Below, piece after piece: positions 9,015-15,603 of a stretch of 29,236 bases of DNA (the stretch's first letter is position 1; every line of letters begins with the position of its first letter). The stretch comes from an uncultured Cocleimonas sp. GTDB taxonomy: Bacteria; Pseudomonadota; Gammaproteobacteria; Thiotrichales; Thiotrichaceae. The notes under the pieces were generated by a model. That model worked only from the letters and a program-made list of their open reading frames with translations. It was not told where the DNA came from and did not search any database. Location of the stretch: positions 1 through 29,236 of the forward strand of contig CALISP010000033.1 in assembly GCA_938041705.1 (NCBI GenBank), read 5' to 3'. A program made the translations under genes and the position numbers.

Positions 9015-10805
9015 ATGAAAACAACGTCTAATACGTTCCTAGTTTTCAGTTTAAAGATCGCTGCTTTAATTGCGTTCATTTATCTGACTAATCAAGGTTT
9101 TCTTTCAAGGATAAACTTCTTAACGGATACTAATAATTATCCCACTTTAGTTGTTTTTATAATTCTATGGGCTTTTTCAATTGTTGTATTATTAGCCGTT
9201 AGTTTTCAGCAAAACACCTACATCAGGTTATTTTGGGCAATTATCATTTCTGTCACAACAGCTATTTCGTATGGCTTTTATAATGCAGGTGGATCTGAGC
9301 TAGAAGTACTTGATGTATTAGAACTATGGCAAGCTCGGCATGAAACCGGGCGAGCATTCGAACACTTTAGCCATGCACTAATCCAAGCTATTATTGTTGC
9401 TGTAGTAGGTGTACTTATACTTTGGTTTCCACCTCCAAAGTTTACTGGTAAAGCGCGTACTATTTCGACGTTAACAGCGTTTTTGCCTATCATTCCAATA
9501 GCAATATTTTGTAGTTTAATTTTCATTAAATCAGATAGAGCCGTTGCTGGATTACCTCAACAGTTTGCACCTGCATCTATGGCAGTTGCAATTACATCTC
9601 AATTAGTCAGTCACAAAATACCAACAAGGATGAAGGTTGAGACAGCCCCAGAAACTATGCCGAAGGTTAAGCACTTGCTTTACTTAGTTGATGAAAGTAT
9701 TAACCCCGACTATCTTTATTCTAAAAAAGGCAAACTACTAAAAGGTCTAGCAAATAATCAAAGCAAAATAGCCGATTTTGGAGTCTCAGTATCTGGTAGT
9801 AATTGTTCTGCAAGATCAAATGCCATTTTAAGACTTGGTGCAACAAGAGATAATCTTATCGAGAGCGTAAAAACAAATCCCTCCATTTGGCAATATGCTA
9901 AAAAGGCTGGCTTTAGAACTGTTTACATTGACTCTCAAGCTACAGGAAATGTAGCTACCAAACCTAATGACTTCCAAAACTATATGACCTCGTCTGAGGC
10001 GAGTTTTATTGATAGATTTTATAAAGTTAAAGACGTTCCAGTAACAGAATTAGACTTTCGTCTATTAGATATAGTTAAGAAGGAACTGGATAGTGACGAA
10101 CCTACTTTTATATATGCAAATAAAAATGGAGCGCATTTTCCTTATAACCATAACTACCCTGAATCAGAGGCTATTTATCAACCTGTATTTGCAAAAAAAG
10201 GATCGACAGGGTTAGGTGGTTTACTCGAACTTTATCAAAATGATAAGAGTATGGAAAAAGTTGTAAACACTTATAAAAATTCGATACATTGGACTGTTGA
10301 TAAGTTTTTTCAAAAGTTTTTTAATATCATTAACTTAAGTAAAACTGTCGTAGTTTATACTGCTGACCATGGTCAACACTTTCACCCAGATAGTACTACT
10401 CATTGTACTTCTGGTTTTGGAGCCCCAGCTAGCGAAGGACTCGTACCTTTAATGTTGATGACAGACAACGCAGAGCTTTTATCTCAATTCAAAAAAGCTG
10501 CTCACGCAAATTTCAACAAAACTGACCATTTCTCAATTTATCCCTCTGTATTAGATTTATTTGGTTACTCAAAGAAAGAACAAAGCAATTATGGTTATGG
10601 TTTAATAAAACCCGTACCAGCTAATATTGCAGCGTTTAATACAGGTGATATCTTAGGAATAATCTCAACTGATACGATGTGGAGAAAAGTTAGAAAGCTC
10701 GAACGTATAAAATTTACACCTAATGCTCCAAAACAAGCAATAAATGACCAATTACGTGTTAACAATAAAATAAAAGACACCCCCCCACTTTCTGATATTA
10801 ACTAG
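9015..10805 (+). CDS. Membrane-anchored sulfatase / phosphoethanolamine-transferase-like enzyme
   Basis: A 596-residue protein of the alkaline-phosphatase superfamily. The N-terminal part has five probable membrane helices (about 10-28, 45-62, 72-90, 125-139, 155-172), as in EptA-type lipid A phosphoethanolamine transferases. The large outer domain follows. Metal-binding motifs are visible: LYLVDES (Asp226/Glu227), VVYTADHGQH (Asp451, His452) and KTDHFSIYP (Asp504, His505). The nucleophile region reads VSGSNCSARSN (259-269), which fits neither the EptA Thr motif nor the sulfatase Cys-x-Pro-x-Arg motif exactly, so the transferred group is uncertain. No Shine-Dalgarno sequence precedes the ATG at 9015; instead a seven-base inverted repeat (ATGAATC 8983-8989, GATTCAT 9004-9010) occupies that space. 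The last eleven codons contain a copy of the dispersed G-tract motif, so the tail KDTPPLSDIN is partly repeat-derived. Confidence 0.85.
   Translation: MKTTSNTFLVFSLKIAALIAFIYLTNQGFLSRINFLTDTNNYPTLVVFIILWAFSIVVLLAVSFQQNTYIRLFWAIIISVTTAISYGFYNAGGSELEVLDVLELWQARHETGRAFEHFSHALIQAIIVAVVGVLILWFPPPKFTGKARTISTLTAFLPIIPIAIFCSLIFIKSDRAVAGLPQQFAPASMAVAITSQLVSHKIPTRMKVETAPETMPKVKHLLYLVDESINPDYLYSKKGKLLKGLANNQSKIADFGVSVSGSNCSARSNAILRLGATRDNLIESVKTNPSIWQYAKKAGFRTVYIDSQATGNVATKPNDFQNYMTSSEASFIDRFYKVKDVPVTELDFRLLDIVKKELDSDEPTFIYANKNGAHFPYNHNYPESEAIYQPVFAKKGSTGLGGLLELYQNDKSMEKVVNTYKNSIHWTVDKFFQKFFNIINLSKTVVVYTADHGQHFHPDSTTHCTSGFGAPASEGLVPLMLMTDNAELLSQFKKAAHANFNKTDHFSIYPSVLDLFGYSKKEQSNYGYGLIKPVPANIAAFNTGDILGIISTDTMWRKVRKLERIKFTPNAPKQAINDQLRVNNKIKDTPPLSDIN
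10772..10791 (-). repeat. Dispersed G-tract motif, copy 3 (inside a coding end)
   Basis: On the minus strand this reads AAAGTGGGGGGGTGTCTTTT (seven G). It lies within the last codons of the sulfatase-like gene and encodes KDTPPL there. It is 30 bases from the end of the convergent MocR gene. Confidence 0.82.
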
Positions 10806-10821
10806 TTATCTGTTAACTGAT

Positions 10822-12240
10822 TTAAATTATCTTTAACAATTTTTTTGCTTGATCACCTACTATTTTAACTGCAGCTTCAATTTTTTCATTAGGGACATCT
10901 GAATAGTTTAAACGTAGGCAGTTTTTATATTTTCCGTTTGCTGAAAAGAGTGCTCCAGGAGCTATACCAATTTTATAAGCTTGTAAGTTTTTATTCAGTT
11001 CAAAACTATCAATGGCTTCTGGCATTTCCACCCAAAGACATAAACCACCTTGAGGATAGCTAATTTTAGTGCCTTCAGGAAAATATCGATGTACCCAATT
11101 AATCATTATATCTCGACCTCTTTGGTAATGCTGTTTAGCATGCCGTGTATGCTTTTCATAAAGGCCTTGTTCAAGAAATTCGGCTATTGCCATTTGTGGT
11201 AATGTAGCTGATCCCAAAGTTGTGATGAATTTTAAATGTGTTAATAATTTTACATAACCACCGGCTGCCACCCAACCAACACGCAAACCAGGTGCAACCG
11301 TTTTTGAAAATGAAGAACACATTAATACTCGACCTTCGGTATCAAAGGACTTAATAGTCGATGGTCTAGGTTTCTGAAAAGCCAAGTCTGCCCATATATC
11401 ATCTTCAATAACGACAAAGTTATAACGTGATGCCATTTCTAATAGTTTCTTCTTTTTATCTTCTGGCATTAAATAACCTAAAGGATTATTCGCGTTAGGT
11501 ACTAACTGAATAGCTTTTATAGGCCATTGATCCAAAGCCATTTCTAACGCAGATAAGCTAATACCTGTTTCTGGGTGAGTTGGGATTTCAATAACTTTTA
11601 GATTATTTGATTGAATTGCCTGCATAGAACCATAAAAACTAGGCGAATCAATCGCAACTATATCTCCAGGCTTTGTTACTGCTTTTAAACTTAGAGATAG
11701 TGCTTCTTGGCAACCGCTGGTTATTACAATGTCGTCGGGGTGCGAATAACACCCAGAAGTTTGCATGAGCCGAACAATTTGTTCACGTAACTGTTTCAGC
11801 CCTTTCCCTTTAGAGTTTTCATAAACCCGTTGAGGTTGGTTTCGGGCAATATCAGCATAGATACGATGAAATGATTTCAGTGTCTTAAAACTTGTATTGG
11901 GTGCACCACTGCCTAAAGCTATAAAATTAGACGTATTATCTGTAGTTGTCAGTTTTAATACTTCATCCCAATAGACCACTTCCACCGGTTGTTGTTCGGG
12001 TCGACTTATATCGGGTAGTAGATTTATGTTTTGTATTTGTTGTACGTAATAACCCGATTTTGGTTTGCTCATCACGATACCAGTGTCTTCTAGTAATCGA
12101 TATGCTTCTTGAACCGTAGAAATACTAACCCCACGAATCGCACTCATATCTCGCATAGAAGGTAGTTTCTGACCAGGCTGATAATAGCCATGTTCAATAC
12201 TGTCTTTAATTTCTGTTGAAAACTGCTCGTATAGCTTCAT
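10822..12240 (-). CDS. MocR-family transcriptional regulator (GntR HTH plus aminotransferase fold)
   Basis: A 472-residue fusion typical of MocR regulators. The N-terminal winged helix (about 1-66, PGQKLPSMRDMSAIRGVSISTVQEAYRLLEDTGIV) is GntR-like. The rest has the fold of a PLP-dependent class I aminotransferase, with the PLP-binding Lys313 in SSFSKTVAPGLRVGW, NNPLG near 251-255 and IEDD with Asp280. Members use the aminotransferase domain to sense PLP or an amino-compound and usually bind direct repeats near a divergent gene. Exactly that is seen here: the 212-base gap to the divergent DUF1127 gene carries four ACAGATTA half-sites. It converges with the sulfatase-like gene, only 16 bases separating the two stops. 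True metabolic aminotransferase activity is less likely but not excluded. Confidence 0.92.
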   Translation of the reverse strand: MKLYEQFSTEIKDSIEHGYYQPGQKLPSMRDMSAIRGVSISTVQEAYRLLEDTGIVMSKPKSGYYVQQIQNINLLPDISRPEQQPVEVVYWDEVLKLTTTDNTSNFIALGSGAPNTSFKTLKSFHRIYADIARNQPQRVYENSKGKGLKQLREQIVRLMQTSGCYSHPDDIVITSGCQEALSLSLKAVTKPGDIVAIDSPSFYGSMQAIQSNNLKVIEIPTHPETGISLSALEMALDQWPIKAIQLVPNANNPLGYLMPEDKKKKLLEMASRYNFVVIEDDIWADLAFQKPRPSTIKSFDTEGRVLMCSSFSKTVAPGLRVGWVAAGGYVKLLTHLKFITTLGSATLPQMAIAEFLEQGLYEKHTRHAKQHYQRGRDIMINWVHRYFPEGTKISYPQGGLCLWVEMPEAIDSFELNKNLQAYKIGIAPGALFSANGKYKNCLRLNYSDVPNEKIEAAVKIVGDQAKKLLKII

Positions 12241-12287
12241 TATTTGATTACTTTTCAGACTGTTTTAGAGAGTAAACAGGAAGCGTT

Positions 12288-12366
12288 ACAGATTATCAAT
12301 TATTGATTTTCATGCGGCACAGATTAATTTTATTAAAGCAGTACAGATTATTTATTGTTAATCTGT
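12288..12366. promoter_or_regulatory. Putative MocR operator: four ACAGATTA half-sites
   Basis: ACAGATTA occurs at 12288-12295, 12319-12326 and 12343-12350 in direct orientation. It occurs inverted (TAATCTGT) at 12359-12366. Spacing between starts is 31, 24 and 16 bases. The third and fourth copies face each other, and copies two and four share the longer ACAGATTAA. The array is between the divergent MocR and DUF1127 starts, the standard place for a MocR operator that controls itself and its neighbour. Assignment to this regulator is inference from position and site architecture. Confidence 0.65.
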
Positions 12367-12451
12367 GTTGCAAAAATAATCTAGTTTCTGAGTCTGTAAT
12401 CTTTTTGGGTCTAGTTTTATTGTTATTAGAGTTAAATAAAGAGAGATAACA

Positions 12452-12736
12452 ATGAAAAAATATACACATAAAGTATCTAAGGTTAGATTTATCGCTAATC
12501 TATTAATCCGATTGAAGCACTATAAGCATTTAATTGATAGCAGAAGAGCTCTGGCAAAATTAAATGATGATATGTTGAAAGATATTGGCATAAGTAAAGC
12601 TGAAGCAAATAATGAAGCTACTAAAGCTTTTTGGCAGAGTGATAAAAAATTAGAATTCAATAGTAAGGTTAAGAAAAGAACATTAAAGCAATCTCATCCC
12701 TTTACTAAGATTAGATCTAAACTCATTAAAAACTAG
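12452..12736 (+). CDS. DUF1127 (YjiS-like) small protein
   Basis: A 94-residue basic protein. Residues about 17-68 match the DUF1127 pattern: an amphipathic helix, then SRRALAKLNDDMLKDIGISKAEANNEATKAFWQ, ending in the typical Phe-Trp. The remaining 26 residues are a Lys-rich tail (KKRTLKQSHPFTKIRSKLIKN), longer than in many members. Proteins with this domain are small regulators; in some alphaproteobacteria they bind RNA and affect phosphate and carbon metabolism, but no role can be assigned here. AAGAGAGAT lies eight bases before the ATG, a good ribosome-binding site. Divergent placement from a MocR gene, with four repeated half-sites in the gap, suggests that regulator controls it. The gene is followed after two bases by a copy of the G-tract motif. 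Confidence 0.85.
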   Translation: MKKYTHKVSKVRFIANLLIRLKHYKHLIDSRRALAKLNDDMLKDIGISKAEANNEATKAFWQSDKKLEFNSKVKKRTLKQSHPFTKIRSKLIKN

Positions 12737-12738
12737 TT

Positions 12739-12759
12739 AAAAGTAGGGGGGTGTCTTTA
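12739..12759 (+). repeat. Dispersed G-tract motif, copy 4
   Basis: AAAAGT then A, six G and TGTCTTT. It begins two bases after the stop codon of the DUF1127 gene, in a convergent gap with the methyltransferase gene. Confidence 0.85.
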
Positions 12760-12801
12760 TATTAAAATGATATTCAAATCATGAGAAAAAATGACTGATT
12801 T

Positions 12802-13389
12802 TTACTTAATTGCTAAATGAACAGTGTAAGCAGCACCTTGTTTTAGTTTTTTGTAATTACCAAAAACCTCTTTTAAATTACGTTTCATGTATTGGCGTAA
12901 ACCATTCACAGTAACAAGATAGAGCTTTCCGTCTTTATTTAAGTGTTTATGTGCATCGTGAAGCATCAACGACATCATCTCTTTACCTACTTTAGCAGGT
13001 ACATTAGATGCAATAACATCAAACCGTTGGTTTGTAGCAATGTGCTGAAAGCCATTACTTAACTGGGCTTTAGCATTATTGATATTGTTAGCTTTGGCAT
13101 TTTTATTACTATATTCAACCGCCATAAAGTCTTTATCAACAAGCACTGTATTCCCTTGTGGTGCAAGTTTAGCCATCGTTAATCCAATCGGACCATAACC
13201 ACAGCCTAAGTCAAAGCAATCATCACTCGGATTAATCTCGATGTACTTCATCAACAGCTGTGTACCTGAATCAATCTCACGTGGCGAAAATATCCCCCAA
13301 GTCGTTTGATAGTTCAATGTCTGCTTACAAAGCGTTTCAGCAAACTTAATATCTTTTCGATATTCGTCTAATTGTTTTTTGTCTAACAT
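12802..13389 (-). CDS. Small class I SAM-dependent methyltransferase (RsmC/RlmG-like C-domain)
   Basis: A 195-residue protein with the methyltransferase-small fold. Motif I is FDLGCGYGPIGL (59-70), and an acidic residue at the end of strand 2 is in VLVDKD (83-87). The motif IV region, where N6-adenine or guanine-N2 methylases have Asn-Pro-Pro-Tyr, reads ASNVPAKVG (127-135). This Asn-Val-Pro-Ala variant resembles that of RsmC/RlmG relatives, which act on guanine in rRNA. The protein corresponds to the catalytic domain alone, without the degenerate N-terminal duplicate of RsmC. The target is therefore probably RNA but is not determined. Gene order with the SirB2-like gene upstream (52-base gap) suggests co-transcription on the minus strand. 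Confidence 0.85.
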   Translation of the reverse strand: MLDKKQLDEYRKDIKFAETLCKQTLNYQTTWGIFSPREIDSGTQLLMKYIEINPSDDCFDLGCGYGPIGLTMAKLAPQGNTVLVDKDFMAVEYSNKNAKANNINNAKAQLSNGFQHIATNQRFDVIASNVPAKVGKEMMSLMLHDAHKHLNKDGKLYLVTVNGLRQYMKRNLKEVFGNYKKLKQGAAYTVHLAIK

Positions 13390-13441
13390 TTTGAGGTTAC
13401 TTACGTTGCGTGTCAGTAGTATCTGTAGGTTCTAATATATT

Positions 13442-13816
13442 TTAGAAAAAAGCTGGAGCTATCTGCTTTCCAAGCATCCATGCGTATGCCAAAGCCGCAA
13501 GACCCAATAACCATAATACAGATGCTACTGGTTTAGTTAGACCTTGTTTAAGAGCAACGCCACCTAGAATAACAAAAGCTGTTAAACATATTAATTTAGT
13601 AATAACGAAACTATTACTAAATGGAATTCCTTTTAAATGTGCCGTATATAGACCAAGCAGCACCATAACTAACACCAAAGTATGGTTTATAGCTGTTAAA
13701 ACGACTGATCTTAGCTTAGCTGAGCTAGCTAACATTAGTCCTCCACGTAAGATATAAAAAACAGCAACAAGAATTGCTATGCCAGAATGTGCTTTAGCTA
13801 GTACGTATGGATCCAT
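13442..13816 (-). CDS. SirB2-like integral membrane protein
   Basis: A 124-residue protein with four hydrophobic helices (about 10-30, 41-60, 71-90, 97-115). It has the family pattern of SirB/SirB2: an early KAHSGIAILVAVFYILRGGLML, with His10 and Arg24, followed by a conserved INHTLVLVMVLLGLYTA segment with His45. SirB2 was named from Salmonella invasion-gene expression, but its biochemical role is unknown in most bacteria. It starts at the ATG at 13816, with AAAGGAAGAATC upstream giving a good ribosome-binding site. It lies 27 bases after purK on the same strand, so it may be the tail of the purE-purK transcript. Confidence 0.8.
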   Translation of the reverse strand: MDPYVLAKAHSGIAILVAVFYILRGGLMLASSAKLRSVVLTAINHTLVLVMVLLGLYTAHLKGIPFSNSFVITKLICLTAFVILGGVALKQGLTKPVASVLWLLGLAALAYAWMLGKQIAPAFF

Positions 13817-13843
13817 GATTCTTCCTTTAAACTGTATATTCGT

Positions 13844-15001
13844 TTAGTCAGCAGCTAATTTATTAAAGATAGCATTTGCTTGCTCTTGAGCTTCTTCGAC
13901 TGATTCTCCCAGAGTACAAAAATGGCCCATTTTACGACCTTTTCGTGCTTCTGCTTTACCGTATAGATGAAGTTTTGTTTTAGTGTTTTCTAGTAAATTA
14001 TTCCATTTGGGCTCTGACATTTTTTCATTCTTGCCTATCCAGAGATCACCCAACATGTTTGTCATAACTATTGGAGAAAGCAATTTACTATCACCAAAAG
14101 GTAAACCGCAAATCATTCTAACTTGTTGTTCAAATTGTGAAGTTAAACAGGCATCTATAGTAAAATGGCCACTGTTATGAGTGCGTGGTGCCATTTCATT
14201 TACTAAAAGTTCTCCTTGTTGTGTAACAAAGAACTCTACAGCTAACACGCCAATATAATCTAATTTATCTGCAAGTCTTTTTGCAGCAGCTTGAGCTGCC
14301 GTAATTATGTTCTCATCTACTTTAGCAGGACAAATACTCTGATAAAGTATGCCGTCTTTATGTACATTTTCAGAAACTGGAAAACAATGCGATTTTCCAT
14401 GTTGATTCCTACCAAGTACTACAGATATTTCACAATCAAGGTCAATGCGTTGTTCTAAAACACAAGAAACTTGACCGGTTTCTTTAAATGCTGCTTCCAC
14501 TTCATCTGCGCTATTGATGGTTTGTTGACCTTTGCCGTCATAACCAAAGCGCGCAGTTTTTAAGATAGCAGGAAAATTTAAGTCTTTTGTTGCAGTAGCA
14601 ATATCAGAGTTTGTATTAATTACTCCGTAAGGAACAGGCAACAAACCACAAGAAAGAATGAATTCTTTTTCAACAATTCGATCTTGGGCTTTTTCTACAG
14701 CTGCTGCTGAAGGATGAACGGGTAAAGTTTCAGCTAACTTATTCAACACATCAGCTGGAATGTTTTCAAACTCAGTTGTTATGACATCACATTGTTCTGA
14801 CAACTCACGTAGAGCATTTTCATCGTCATAAGCCGCTACTATATGTTTATCCGCTAATTGTCCTGCAGGGCTACCAGTATCTGGTTCTAGTACAATGACT
14901 TTATAACCCATATTACGTGCAGCAATAGTAAACATGCGTCCAAGTTGACCACCGCCTAGCATGCCGAGCGTAGCTCCGGGGAGTAGTGTAGGTAAAGACA
15001 T
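13844..15001 (-). CDS. purK: N5-carboxyaminoimidazole ribonucleotide synthetase
   Basis: Converts AIR, bicarbonate and ATP to N5-CAIR in de novo purine synthesis, in the cytoplasm. The 385 residues have the ATP-grasp layout. The N-terminal nucleotide-fold motif is LGMLGGGQLGRM (12-23), followed by VLEPDTGSPAGQLAD and VITTEFENIPADVL. The ATP-grasp core includes FPAILKTARFGYDGKGQ and the metal site LLVNEMAPRTHNSGHFTIDAC. It is slightly longer than the E. coli protein (355 residues), with the extra length spread over loops and the C terminus. It lies five bases after the purE stop, so the two are translationally close; PurE uses the product directly. Confidence 0.97.
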   Translation of the reverse strand: MSLPTLLPGATLGMLGGGQLGRMFTIAARNMGYKVIVLEPDTGSPAGQLADKHIVAAYDDENALRELSEQCDVITTEFENIPADVLNKLAETLPVHPSAAAVEKAQDRIVEKEFILSCGLLPVPYGVINTNSDIATATKDLNFPAILKTARFGYDGKGQQTINSADEVEAAFKETGQVSCVLEQRIDLDCEISVVLGRNQHGKSHCFPVSENVHKDGILYQSICPAKVDENIITAAQAAAKRLADKLDYIGVLAVEFFVTQQGELLVNEMAPRTHNSGHFTIDACLTSQFEQQVRMICGLPFGDSKLLSPIVMTNMLGDLWIGKNEKMSEPKWNNLLENTKTKLHLYGKAEARKGRKMGHFCTLGESVEEAQEQANAIFNKLAAD

Positions 15002-15006
15002 TATGA

Positions 15007-15498
15007 TTACTCTGGGGGAAGTGTCATTTGTAACGCTTTTTCAGATTGCGCCACACGGAATTCATCAAGTTGCTTCTGAAGTAATTCATCAGAATTAGCT
15101 AAAAGGGAGACAGCAAATAAGGCCGCATTCGTTGCACCAGCTTCTCCTATTGCAAAAGTTGCTACGGGTATTCCCGCTGGCATTTGAACGATTGAATGTA
15201 AAGAATCCCTGCCGTGTAAATAACGAGTAGGGACTGGCACTCCAAGAATTGGTAAAGTCGTTTTAGATGCCAACATACCTGGTAAGTGTGCGGCTCCGCC
15301 AGCACCTGCAATAATTGCTTTTAAACCGCGTTCTTTTGCCGTACTTGCATATTCAAACAATAGGTCAGGTGTTCTGTGAGCAGAAACAACTTTGTATTCA
15401 TGTGGAATACCAAATGCTTCAAGTTGCTCGACTGCCTTAGCCATAATCGGCCAATCACTGCTACTACCCATTACAACGCCAATAACTGCTTTCGTCAT
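15007..15498 (-). CDS. purE: N5-carboxyaminoimidazole ribonucleotide mutase
   Basis: Moves the carboxyl group of N5-CAIR to give CAIR, the step after PurK in purine synthesis. The 163 residues include the class I PurE signatures: VVMGSSSDWPIM (8-19), VVSAHRTPD (37-45, with the catalytic-site His41) and AGAGGAAHLPGM (64-75). Length and motifs match the octameric bacterial enzyme. AAGGAACAAACC upstream of the ATG at 15498 provides the ribosome-binding site. It is the first gene of the purE-purK pair. The 105-base upstream gap contains no clear PurR operator that I can recognise, so purine regulation is not shown by the sequence. Confidence 0.97.
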   Translation of the reverse strand: MTKAVIGVVMGSSSDWPIMAKAVEQLEAFGIPHEYKVVSAHRTPDLLFEYASTAKERGLKAIIAGAGGAAHLPGMLASKTTLPILGVPVPTRYLHGRDSLHSIVQMPAGIPVATFAIGEAGATNAALFAVSLLANSDELLQKQLDEFRVAQSEKALQMTLPPE

Positions 15499-15603
15499 GG
15501 TTTGTTCCTTAAATCACACGAAACGAAACATTATAACGTGAAAATTTAAAATTGGCATCAATCTTAAATTTACAATGTTAAACAATACTCTTTCTGTTCA
15601 ATT

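Noticed and set aside
15499..15603. Possible PurR operator upstream of purE (ACGAAACGAAACATT).
   Set aside because: It matches the 16-base PurR palindrome only weakly and lacks the central CG symmetry.
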